From: Polytrichum commune
Taxonomy: Eukaryota; Streptophyta; Polytrichopsida; Polytrichales; Polytrichaceae
Reading direction: 5' to 3'
NCBI GenBank assembly: GCA_950295325.1
Contig: OX485806.1
Coordinates: forward strand, 12,650,001-12,714,000
Length of the DNA: 64,000 bases
Made by a program: the position numbers and the translations under genes. How positions within the stretch are numbered: the first letter of the stretch is position 1; the number at the start of each line of letters is the position of its first letter. The notes below the pieces were generated by a model. That model searched no databases, was not told where the DNA came from, and was given only the letters and a program-made list of their open reading frames with translations. Shown here piece after piece: positions 47,520 to 58,829 of this stretch.

Positions 47520-48719
47520 TGGAAAGTTTTGATGTTGGATGGATGAGAGGTGTGCTTGTATTCCTCTCTCTCTCTCTAAAGTTCGTATCAACATGAACCA
47601 CGACCTACATGATAACACCATTTGCTCCTCGATCGGATTTAATTAATTTACTCTTATGAATTTTTTTAAAGTGAGTCTCACCACTCCGGTGAGCTTTTCG
47701 TTTCCTTTTTGTGGTCTCGTATCATGAACAGGTCGTCCAACAAGAACCGCCTTTTTTGACAAGGTCCGGAGACAACGAGCATGACAAATCATATCATGGA
47801 CGGCCTACAGAAGACAAAAACGGAGACAATAATGAAGGAAAGCAATTTACATACAAACGACCCTTCCCTATTATTATAAAGGACCACCGGATGATTGTGG
47901 ATGTCGTCGGTCTTCCTCTTGGAGCCTCCTCCCCCCCCCCCCCAACCCTCCAATCTCACCTTGAAAGGTGGAAAAATATGAAATAAATCGACTATATATT
48001 AGTCAACACTGTGTTAGAATACATAAAACTATAAATTTCAATTGATTTAATTTTGAATTTCGTATCAAAGACTTCGAATTAGTCTAGCAGAGTCACACTG
48101 GAGTTTATGAACTTCGAACCTATTGGAGGGCATGTGTTTTATTGGATTGTGTTATGTCTTGTAACTTGATGGTGACCTAACTTTGAAGAACAAGACATTT
48201 AGTTGTGTCCCTATGGAGACATGCATACAATATTTTAAAGTGATCACCAATTGATTGCGGATTTCTTGTTCTTGCAACTGGGCCCCACCAATTTATCCTA
48301 AAGTGAACATTGCAATCAACTGTACTAAAACTTGCAAATGAATTCATTGAGTTGGAATTGGCATCAAAGATTCCAAATTAGTGTGGCAATTACCTTACAC
48401 TAGTGAACAACAAACCTATTGGAGGGGGTGGGGGAGGGGGGATTTTTTTTCCAGTGGACTCCTTTTACCTATTGAATATTGAAATTGGCCTAACTCCAAA
48501 TAGAAAGACATCGTTATGGCCCCATGGAGACACTAAATATAGCATATGCTTGCAAAATCCGATAAATGTCTAAAAGGATGAAAATAGAAGAAAAAAATTA
48601 AAAAATAAAGAGAGCACAAGGTCATCAATTGTGTGTGGGAATATCTGGGTACAACGTGGAATATCGTCATTCAGCCCCACATAAGATTGTTATGGATCTG
48701 AATAATGTTATGCATTTCA

Positions 48720-49760
48720 AGAGGCATGTTCATTCATTAATTGCATCAAGTGATCTGCACGGTGTTAGGCATGTGTATTCAATGTTCCTTTTAGGTGCTC
48801 CACTCAATGTAATCTCGGGAACATTTTTTTCATGTTGTGTTGTTGTTTTGATTGCTCTTGGACCTAACATTGTACAATAGTATTGTTGAAGGGCTCATTT
48901 TGTGACACATGGGCAACACATGTTTATTCATTGTTCATCATAGGTGCTCCACTGTGTGCTAGTCAAGGAGAAAAAAACTCTTCATACATTTTTCTACCAC
49001 ATTTTTCTTGTCTTTTTCTTTTAATTGCCTTTGACTTGACATTGTACAATACTACACTAAATATGATTTTTAGTGTGATATGGTATTTAATGTTGCTATG
49101 GTAACTTCTCGGGTGGCACTTCTTATGAATAAGTGAACAAATATTGTCATGGATGATGGATGAGTTCATCCATTGGTCCAAACCCTACCTTCTCTTGTCA
49201 ACAACTTGTGATGAATATATTGTCATGGATGATTGATATTTGGATGAAAAGTCACTAGGTAAGTGACAACAATTGCAACACTGTAAATCTATAACCCCCC
49301 CCCCAAAAAAAAAAAAAAAATTACAAGGAGTGACAAATAATGTTGGGTTTAACATTTAGTGTTGGTGACACTACACCGTGGTTTCCAATTAGTATCAAGC
49401 AAGACAATTAGCATTGGCGACACTAAATATCATAGTTAGTGTAGCGTTGAGGAATTTTTATGCAAGGTGAGTTCATTCCATGGTTGTCTCGGGTGCTAGC
49501 CGCAACGGTAGATGAGGATATTTTATTTCATCTTCTTTCTTACATTTTATAATCGATCTTTGTGCTACGATTGCCTTTGGACTCTAGTACTTGCCTTTGT
49601 ACAATACAAGTGTTGGGAGGCTCATTTTGTGAGGCATTGTTATTCAACGTTATCTCTAGGTGCTCCACGCGATGTTCGCCTCCTCGGGATATATTTCATG
49701 CTATTTTTAGTTATTTAATGTCGTATTGAATTTCTCATTGCATGCGGAACTATTCATGTA
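48720..49760 (+). repeat. Three imperfect direct repeats (~170-200 bp) split by a MITE
   Basis: The module with GGCATGT(A/T)CATTCA..., TAGGTGCTCCAC, CTCGGGA and GACTTGACATTGTACAATA recurs at about 48720-48880, 48880-49048 and 49560-49755. The family I relative (49049-49446) inserted right after the second ACATTGTACAATA. Short frames in the modules share VYS..(L/I)GAP by repeat descent only. Confidence 0.55.
49049..49446. mobile_element. Longer relative of MITE family I (about 400 bp)
   Basis: Left ACTACACTAAATATGATTTT; right GACACTAAATATCATAGTTA then GTGTAGCG. The interior, including GTCAACAACTTGTGATGAA and TTTAGTGTTGGTGACACT, matches 34085-34400. It interrupts the direct-repeat module at 48720-49750. 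Confidence 0.65.
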
Positions 49761-49876
49761 CAATATTCATGCTCAAGGGTTTGGTTTCTAACGCTTGTTT
49801 GTACATCATAGCTTTGTATGAAATTGTTACGAGGTTTAAGAGATTGAGGCTCACTGTGGCAAACCGCCTCAACACT

Positions 49877-50086
49877 CCACTACATACGATATTTAGTGTC
49901 ACCTACTCTTTAATGTTACACAATGCTATATGTTTTTTTTTTATTGTTGATGTAATTTATTACCAAGTAAAGTCGTTAATGTTCTATAATATCAAAAAAA
50001 TCAAAAAATGAGATATACAGTAAGTAAATCTAGCATTGCGTGATTCCAAATAGTAAGTGACACTAAATACCATATTTAGGGTAGTA
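49877..50086. mobile_element. MITE family I, copy at 49.9 kb
   Basis: Left CACTACATACGATATTTAGT; right AAATAGTAAGTGACACTAAA then TACCATATTTAGGGTAG. The middle holds the TTACCAAGTAAAG block common to the family. Confidence 0.7.
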
Positions 50087-50089
50087 CCG

Positions 50090-52584
50090 CACTTTTTTTT
50101 GTGATCGGAGTGTTCATATGAGATTGGTATATAATTTTGGAGATTGAGCTTACCGTCAAAGACTCCCTCAACACTAGTGCTTCAACGTACTACCCTTGGA
50201 GGCGAGTTCAATAGGAATTGTTGAGGAGATAATTTCATCAATATCGAGAAAGAACATCAATGTTTGAATTGGAGGTCGTACCGAGGTTGTATATATTTGT
50301 GATCCAATTTCATGTGGAGGTTGTGAAAGAGGGAACCCGTGCACAACAATTTTGTTTCGTAGGCCAATGATGATAGAGATTCGAAGGAGAAATGTGGTCA
50401 ATATCGACAAAAAATGTTGTTGAGAACGAAGTTGGTTGTGTGGACATGTTAGAGAATGGTAGACGGTGGAAGGTCTCATGGAGGGTGTGGTGGAGAGATT
50501 GGTATAGGTGGTAGCACTTTCTCTTTGGGGGGTTGAAGTTTAGACTCAAAATTGGAGGAGGATTTCTTTTATGATTATTTTGAGGTACAAATTTTGATAA
50601 CAGAAGTTGGCTCCTTGGTTTGTTCTTCTTGAAGATACATGCGTTTGAATCCTTCACGTTTGTATCTATTGTGTATAGAAACCACCTTAGTCCTATGTAT
50701 GGTTACCCTTCTATTAGTGGTGTACACTTATTGCAAAATATTAAACCTCCATAGGTGATAATATATGGAAAAGGGTTAAGAGAAGTGCACCATCCTTCAA
50801 GAAGAGTTTCATTGATTGTTGTGTGGGGGAGCGTGAGGGGGGGGGGGGTTCACTCCCATTTGTCAAGTTCCAATACAAAGTAATATTTCTAAGATGCATC
50901 ACCAAAATGGATTAACATTTGATCATTGTTTTTCTCATGACTAGTAGTACATATTTATTGCATTATAGACATTGTTGTGTTTTTGTTTTTTTGGGTACAA
51001 AACACATCATTTCTAATCAGAGTGGCACAAAATTCAATTCCAACGATTACTGGAATAAATTGATGATAAGAAAATGCTTGATTCCACAATAAGTATAGCA
51101 ACGCATTTAGATAATTTTGTGGCTCATTTCATATTTTGCTTTATCGTAATAGATGCTTCTCTTGTTGTTGGCCACATGCTTGGATAACAATCGAATTTCT
51201 TTTCCCTTTACATGAAGCTTTACAATGCATTAATGAAAATATTTTACAGCATGTGGATGTTGTTGGCAAATGACCTTGGCAAATGATGGCAACAATATTA
51301 GATGGGAGCAGTGATTATGGTCACGCCTTGGTCATACACTAAAAATCCTAAAAAAAACATAGTATGAGGAGAAACTCCATCAATTTCCCTCAAATCCCTT
51401 GCCTTCAATTTCTTCATACGAAGAAGCAAACATTTTGAGTTGCCAATTGCATTCACTGCACCAAATATATTTATATTTAGCATGATACATGGCTTTATGT
51501 GGTCACTCTTCTTGATTAGATACTACGATTTGAGTAGTATGTGACAAGCTTTGTAGTGATGAATGGACAACATAATGACATGTCTTACACGAACAAACTA
51601 TGTGCTCAAAATGTAACAACCATTCTAGGTTCAATATTGAACACAATCAAGAGGGCGTGTGTGATCACTTTAATAATAATAATAAATAAATACATTAATT
51701 TATTTTCTTGGAACTTTTGCTTGTCGGCACAATCATTGTGATTCGTGATTGCTAACTAGAGGAGACAATTTATGATTTGATCAAACAACAAAAGTTGTAT
51801 ACATGCTCAGGGGGGGGGGGCAGTGTGTTAAAAAGTTAAGGATATAGGTGCGAACAACCACTATTTTATAGGGGGGTATTACTTTCAATTCTCTTCTTTT
51901 TTCACATGCTATCATTATGTAAATTAATAGAAAAATGGCTTGCATTACTTATAATTCCAAATTACCTATTATTCCATACCCTATAGTACTTTAAAGATGT
52001 CCAGTGCCATTTTTGATACCCTATATTACTCTTAAGTCCAATTATAATTTTTTGCCCCCATGTTTTTAAAATACCCTATCATTTGTTCGCACGTATATTG
52101 CTACTCCAACCAATGACTACCCCCCCCCCCAAGTATACATGGAGTTGAAAGTTGCGCATCCCACCCTAAGATCTTGCACAATAAGTACATATCATATTTG
52201 AGAATGTCCACCCCCTTCACATCAATAACGAGTCTCCAATATTGGGTTTGAGTCATCCACCACTAACAATTTCAAACCCTTATAGCTTTTGCATATGGAA
52301 TTCAAATTATGCAAACTTTGGTGCATTGGAATCCCATGTCGACTACTACATAACGGAAATCACTTAGAAGTTCAAATTTGGTAACAATAGATATGAAATT
52401 TGGGTGAACCAACCCATACACTCATTCCTTGTTGGATGTCTAAACCCTTGCCCTCAAGGAACCAATGTACAGGTTGGTTTGCCCCAACCTAGATACGATC
52501 AACACTTTAATTTTAACATCACTTGCCTTATGTGAATCCTAAGAGCAACTTATGAGCATCGTTTTCATATGTATTTAATCATGG
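50090..52584. other. Intergenic DNA
   Basis: No gene or complete element recognised. Contains G/C runs at 50837-50848, 51810-51820 and 52120-52130 and a short segment at 51480-51650 related to 35440-35520 (TTATGTGGTCACTC). Confidence 0.35.
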
Positions 52585-53010
52585 TCAAGCTTTGGACACG
52601 ATCGGTCAACATCCTAGCGGTGTTTCCAAGTCCAACCGGTTACATGTTGACATATTTTGGCTTTCATTCAACGATTTGACATACATTCTCTAAATTCCTC
52701 TAAAATGATCGGTATTTCTCCTAAAGTCTTGAACTCCAACCGGTTCTTCCTCAAACTCAACCGGTTCACCTGTCACTACACTACATGTGATCTTTAGTGT
52801 CACTTACTATTTGGATTTACACAGCGCGATATCTCATCTTTTCTTTACTATGGATGTAATCTTTTACCCAGTAAGATTGTTAATGTTCCGTAATGTCCAA
52901 ACTACCAATACATAGATTATACCATTGCGCAATCCCCAACTAGCAAGTGACGCTAAATGTCCTATGTAGTGTAGCGGCCGGTTGGTTCTTTCCCGGTCAT
53001 TGAGCTGGGC
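52585..53010 (+). repeat. Dispersed repeat family J, copy 4, interrupted by a MITE
   Basis: Family J sequence from CACGATCGGTCAACATCC to AACCGGTTCACCTGT resumes as CGGCCGGTTGGTTC after 52974. The roughly 200-bp interruption is MITE family I. Confidence 0.65.
52776..52974. mobile_element. MITE family I with palindromic ends (199 bp) inserted in repeat J
   Basis: Starts CTACACTACATGTGATC and ends with CCTATGTAGTGTAG; the inverted ends extend about 45 bp through AGTGTCACTTACTATTTGG. Compared with empty copies at 16.6 and 36.0 kb, the insertion replaces a few bases and no clean duplication remains. Confidence 0.75.
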
Positions 53011-53454
53011 TAAGATTGAGTGCGGCTAAGATTGTGATCCCCATAAGTGAGTGTTTTAAGCTATAACTTATATGGCAATTGTGGATATGGGCAGCCGGGC
53101 ACGCAAGCCAAGATTATTCCTCCCCATCAAATTTGTGCCGGGGAATGAGAGCCGCCTGGCCATGGCCTGCAGGAGAGGAGTAGTGGCCTCCTTGTTTCCG
53201 ATGCCAACTAAGAAATGGGTCGGTGGCCCAACATCTTATCGACTTGATTTAGGGTCCCACGCCCAGCCCGATACCTTATTTCCCAACCGCAGACTTCTGA
53301 TAAACATCAAAAACCCTACTAACTTAACTTATTCTCATCATCTGCCTCATCTCATCATCGAGCCACCATGCACACCAACATGCAATTTCTAACCTTCTAA
53401 ATGTAGCAACTCCGGCGCCCCCCCCCCCCCCCCCTGCTACTGCTAGCTATGGTG

Positions 53455-54900
53455 GGCAACTCAAACTCCACGGCCGTTCGATCGTCGGATTGGGGGATTG
53501 TATGGTGAAGATTGATTGTTGATTCAAGGCTCCGAGTTAGAGTTGAGATGCACAAGCTACAAGAGATCAAAGTGAAGATTGCCTTTCTCTTTGAATGATC
53601 ACACATGCCGTCCCAGTTCTGTTAACGATTGAGCCTAAAAGAATGTCTAGCTTCGGTATCTTGATTACATTGTCTATTCTCATTCTGGTATGTGGTTTTC
53701 TGATGTTCGGTCCTTACTAGAAACTTTGTTATATGCGTATATATACCCCGCTCAAATGTAGGTGTCATATCAAGAAACGTGACCACATAAGGTTTACACA
53801 CTTTAAATCGAGCCTGTGATTTAGGGGTTAGGGCAATTCAAACTCCACGGCCGGCTTCGCCCGTTGGATTGTTGGATTGGGGAATTGTGTTATCAAGATT
53901 GTCGATTCAAGGCTCCGAGTTAGAGTTGAGATGCACAAGTTACAAGAGATCAAAGTGAAGATTGTCTTTCTCTTTGAATGATCACACATGCTCTCCTGAT
54001 TTTGTTAACAATCGAGCCTAAAATAACGTCTAGATATGGTATCTTGATTACATTGTCTATTCTCATTTTGATACGTGGCTTTCTAATATTCGTTCCTTAC
54101 TAGAAGCTTTGTTATATGTATATATATACACCACTCGAATATAGGTGTCATGTCAAGAAAAGTGACCACATAAGGTCTACACACTTTAAATTGAGCCTAT
54201 GGTTTAGGGTTTAGGGCAATTCAAACTTCATGGCCGGCTTTGGCCATTGGATCGTCGGATTGGGGAATTGTATTGTGAAGATTGTCGATTCAGGGCTCCA
54301 AATTAGAGTTGATTGTCTTTCTCTTTAAAGGATCACACATGCTATCCCGATTATGTTAATGATTGAGCCTAAAAGAATGTCTAGATACAGTCTCTTGATT
54401 ACATTGTCACTTCTCATTTTGGTACGTGGCTTTCTAATGTTTGTTCCTTCCTAAAAGCTTTGTTATATGTGTATATACACCACTCGAATATAGGTGTCAG
54501 ATAAAGAAAAATGACCACATAAAGTTTACTCCAACATTGTAAATCGAACGTGTGGTTTTATTGTAAGAGCTTGTAACTCCACATACAATTTGATATGCTC
54601 GATCAAATTGAGAATTGCCTCACCCAGTTAAAAATTGCGAATTACACACATCGTCATGAATTGAAATGCAAATATCATAGGAGGTCAAAGTGAATGTCGT
54701 CTTACTTTTTGGACGACCATGGAAGCCCTCCCGATTATCTAGTATAAGTGTATCCTAATACGTTTTGAATACATTGTCCAAGTGAATTGTAGCACGTGTC
54801 ATTCTGATGTATGTTGTTAGCCCCTTTCAAGTGTTACCATATATACATACCACTCAAACCTATGTGTCCAATTAAAGAAAAGTGACCCCAAAAGGCCCAC
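53455..54900 (+). repeat. Tandem array of a ~380-bp unit, about four copies, related to family G
   Basis: The block TCAAACTCCACGGCCG begins at 53461 and recurs at 53838 and 54221 (377 and 383 bp apart). A fourth, diverged copy starts near 54560. Each unit contains GATCACACATGC, a TAGATTACATTGTC-like block, a TATATATACACCACTCGAAT block and TAGGTGTCA. The third unit has an internal deletion. Confidence 0.85.
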
Positions 54901-55159
54901 AAATATACCCTATCGGCATGTCGACATTCATTCCACTATGTAACTTATTAATTGACTCTCTCTCTCGGGGGCTCGATCGGGACGTTGGAAGGTGTGAGTT
55001 TGATTCTAAGGAGAAGAGAATAAGGGCACTCATTTGCTTTAACTGCCGGGCGGGTGGGCTAAAATGCGCGCGGCTGATTGAAAGTGCCTCACTTCAAGGG
55101 AATAAAAAACTGTGGAGTACGGAAGTCACCCACAATAATAAACCCTTGCTTTCTGCAGT

Positions 55160-55220
55160 GGATGCGGAGGAAAGTGAGGCAAATTTGCATGGATTGAAAC
55201 TGGTGTCCAAGAAGAAGTGA
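55160..55220 (+). pseudogene. Isolated terminal-exon-like fragment
   Basis: A strong acceptor (TTGCTTTCTGCAG) ends at 55159 and is followed by an open frame reading VDAEESEANLHGLKLVSKKK then TGA. The open frame extends upstream to 54882, with a donor-like GGAAG|GTGTGAG near 55010. No partner exons or known family were found; it may be a captured gene end. Confidence 0.3.
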
Positions 55221-55348
55221 CCCCCTTTTACACAGCTTTCCAAAAATCTGGGAAATTTTTGGGAAGAAATCGGCCCACTTTTGTGAAAAATGAAGGGGAA
55301 TGAGATTCACCCATTCGTATTTAGGTATCTTCCGTTGTTCTCCATCTT

Positions 55349-55535
55349 TTTCTTTTTTTTTGAGACTGAAGGCCGACATGCCAGCGTCAAAGCACAGGAG
55401 GCAGTTCACCCCCTGGCAAGTTTTCCGTCAAGTACAGAGGAGATTTCACAGCCGGGATTCGAACCGCCAACCTCTTCCTTGAGATTTGGGTATCCCTCTA
55501 CCATCACCCGGTAGTTTAAGGTCATCTCGGACCAT
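55349..55535 (-). mobile_element. Second tRNA-derived SINE family (187 bp), poly(A) tail, 16-bp target duplication
   Basis: On minus it starts ATGGTCCGAGATGACC, has an A-box-like GTGATGGTAGAGGGATACCC and a perfect B box GGTTCGAATCCCGG, and ends in an A-rich tail. The 16-bp CGTTGTTCTCCATCTT lies at 55333-55348 and 55536-55551. The tail type and length differ from the first SINE, so it is a separate family. Confidence 0.92.
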
Positions 55536-56084
55536 CGTTGTTCTCCATCTTCTGTTGATCGGATTTGTGTCCTCACTAGAGTTGTTCGTAATGTAAAGCA
55601 AATCAAATCATAGGTTGAGTCCCAAACCCTAAGTTTATGGCGATTAACACAAGATCACCAAAGTTTTTCTCAATACTTAGATTACCATACACGACGAGTG
55701 GTGCCGGGCTATTAAAAACCGGCTTTCTAGCTTGTTCTCTTGAGATGGGTGGGCCAAGCTAGCCTCGCATTCGCTAATCCAGGATATAGGACAATGGGTC
55801 TCATGTGCATACCTATTTTAAATCGTAATAAGCTATCAAAGTTTGAGAGGTGGGAAGCGGAGGTCCCAGAGAGTTCACCCAACTTTCCATGATCAACTAA
55901 CAAGCTCTTAATGAGGAAATTTCTCAAAGAAGGATCAAATCCACGGTTTGGTCCCTCTTTGAGGGTTTTGTAGATCACTCTACCATGTATTGTATTTGCA
56001 AATCTATGATGAAACATCAACAATGATCAAAAGGAAATTCCTACCTCCCATGATTTAGTCAAGGTTATGATTGGAAGTGCATGT

Positions 56085-56310
56085 GTGTTGGTTCCTTGAA
56101 TGATAACACATGTCCCCCCAATTGTGTTGATTAACTAGTGTAATTATGATCATTTTCAAGACATAGTCCGATCTCTTTTAAACACGTGTCCTTTTGGTGT
56201 ATGTTCTTAGATCCACACCCAACTTGACATCGTTCAAATATAGGTGCCCAATTAGGAAAAGTAATCAAATAACACCCACGTACCTTATGGTGTATGTACT
56301 CCAACATCTT
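56085..56310 (+). repeat. Dispersed repeat family G, copy 4
   Basis: CCCCCCAATTGTGTTGATTA, ACATAGTCCGATCTCTTTTA and CAAATATAGGTGCCCAATTA match the other copies. Confidence 0.55.
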
Positions 56311-56812
56311 GGCCATCATGACACATTTGAGTAAGGTGTGTGGCTCTATTGTAGCAGTTCGTATAATACAATTTAGGCCATTGGGTCATATTGGAAATCA
56401 TTTCCTCTATTCAATAGTTGTCATACACAAAGATTGTCATTTCAAGTTTTAGAATCAAACTTCGTATACTAAATCATAAGAGTGCACCCAATTTTTTTTT
56501 TAATCTTGAATGATCATGCAAGTCCTCCCAATCGTGTTCATTATTGAACCTATAACAATGTTTATATCATTTGTGGTGTTGACCTTATGGTCTTGTGTCT
56601 CAAGAACAAGTTAAAATGAAGGTGTTTATATCTTGAGAAAATAGTCCACTTAAATATAAAGGCACCTAGCTCACTACAAGAAGGGTGACATGTAGCCTTG
56701 TTTCATTATAGATACATGAGCTATTTCATTATTATTTTATTGTTTTGGCTTCATGAGGCCAAACTACACGAAAAATAATGAGGTGATACTTGTTTCCCTT
56801 GAAAACCAAAAC

Positions 56813-57030
56813 TACTACACTAAATATTGTATTTATTTTCGCTTGCTATTTGGAATACACAATGTTCTAACTGTTCATTGTATATCTCATTTTTTACCAA
56901 CAAAGGTCAAATTGGTTGGTTTGGACATAATAGATGATTAACACCTTTACTTGGTAAAATCGCATTAATAGTAAGAAAAATACAATCATGTAACTCCAAA
57001 TAGTACGTGACAATAAAATATAATAGTTGA
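56813..57030. mobile_element. MITE family I, copy at 56.8 kb
   Basis: Left CTACTACACTAAATATTGTA; right CTCCAAATAGTACGTGACAA. The middle has TTTTTACCAACAAAGGTCAAATTGG, close to the 42.4-kb copy. The right end is more decayed. Confidence 0.65.
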
Positions 57031-57534
57031 TGTATCACATGTAATACTAGCGTCTCCCTAATGGCCTATCTCCAATTCAAAGAAGAAGAAAATTACAATC
57101 TACTATCAACTTCAAATTTAAATGAAATAAAATGAAGAAAGCATATGACATTCTTCATTGTGCATTGTGCAGCCAACATACTCGTAATACCAAAAAGTAA
57201 AGAACATTGAGGAAACGAATGAGCAATCAAACTCCCATAATTTTGGACAAGCCGAGTGGGTCGAAGGGGAGTGAAGACAATCCACATGTGCAAGCAAAGG
57301 AAAGCAAATTCAAGGGAAGCAAGCAAGGGCCCGATCTCACTTCTTCAAGGGCCCAATCCCCCAATTTCCTTGGTTTTTGAGCTCTAGGGAAGAGGACAAG
57401 CCCGGAAGCCACTCCAAAAAAAAGTAGTGTGTGTTTTTCACTCCAATACTATGCTTTTTGTCCAATGAGTGTGGGTTACAATTCGGATTTACGTGTTGTT
57501 GTGTTCTTACCAACATTGTTTTTTTCACCCATTA

Positions 57535-58046
57535 TTGCTCTCTTCCCACTCGACTTTACCAAATAACCAAAGTCTTTCTTTAAAATTAGGTAAAGCTCGG
57601 AGACATTTGGCTATCCCAATGCACCTACAAGAACTTGCTTTGGAGATTGTCAAGTAGGTTTTAGTTAAGTAGCTTTCACACATGTTCGTTGTTTTATCTA
57701 CTGAACAATGACATAATGGATAGTTTTCGTCCCATCCTGCCTTATTACTCATCTATCTTACCATCATTTTTTGTTTGTTTGTTAATGAAACTCCTCGTGC
57801 CCTCGTAGCTAAGACTAAAAAGCAACCAATCATAAGGGCCGGAGGCGACACTTTTAAAGGTCCTACGTTCTTGCCTCATGTCTAGGTACCGATGGGAGGG
57901 TCAGTGGTTGAGGCTTTAAACCTCCACTTTTAGACCATGCCACATCATATGCCAACTAGGCTCAGCACTAGATAGTGTTGATGGTGTGAAGGCCGTGTTT
58001 TAGAACCAACTTTTAGGCTTAGCTAAAGTCAAGTGGGAAGGGGACA
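57535..58046 (+). mobile_element. Tourist-like MITE family C, copy 3 (about 512 bp)
   Basis: Begins TTGCTCTCTTCCCACTCGAC and ends AGTGGGAAGGGGACA, followed by TAA (58047-58049). The left flank is TTA, so the duplication or first base has mutated. The interior matches copy 2 over its whole length. Confidence 0.82.
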
Positions 58047-58599
58047 TAAGTCATACCGTATTCTTCAGTGTGCATACTAACTACGCATGCTATTTGGATA
58101 AATAAATAAGGACACTCTCGATAAAAACATCATAGCAATGCATAACTCCCACATGGTAACCCACACTAATTAGACAAAAAGGTGTAGACAAGGATCTAAA
58201 CACTTATATAAGAAGCAACACTTATTACCATGCATGGAGTCAAAAGCCGGTCATCCCAACGTGTGGGAGCCTAGCCTCCAAGGTTATCGTCCACTTGGTG
58301 GGCCCAATTGTCCAAAATGGCAAGCTACACTTTAAAACCCAAACATTAAGTTCCCAACGCAACTGGGTGGGGGGTGTGAAAGATTTGTGGGGATTTGGAA
58401 GAGTGTGTGGTAAACATTGGAGGAGTGTGTTTGGACACTTGTCACCATGGGGTAGACGAGGTTTCTCACTTGGACCTAAGGTAGGCATTTGTTAGTTGGA
58501 TACGTTTCTCTTTGAGGTGATTAGCCAATCCAAACCATGCCCTTAGCTAGTTGCCTCATGATTTCCGGAGTTCATATGAATATCTGATTTGTCATCGAA

Positions 58600-58825
58600 G
58601 TGAAGATTCTCGTGCTCGTTAAGTGGTCATGTAGGTCCCCCAAATCATATTGACTATGGAGCTCAGAATGATTATCATATTTTGAACATGTAGTCCAATG
58701 TCTTTTAAACACATTTTTTTCTAGTATGCATTCTTAGATCCACACCTAATTACATACCATTCGAATATAGATGTCCATAGTATTGGTATGTTGGAATAGG
58801 CACATCTACCTTAGAGTTAGATTAT
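58600..58825 (+). repeat. Dispersed repeat family G, copy 5
   Basis: GTAGGTCCCCCAAATCATAT, AACATGTAGTCCAATGTCTT and CGAATATAGATGTCCATAG match the family; ends in CACATCTACCTTAGAG as does the 37.7-kb copy. Confidence 0.55.
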
Positions 58826-58829
58826 GTCC

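Noticed and set aside
48720-49760. Repeated frames with VYS..GAP motif as a small protein family
   Set aside because: The similarity follows from DNA direct repeats; frames differ in starts and contain no conserved codon pattern.
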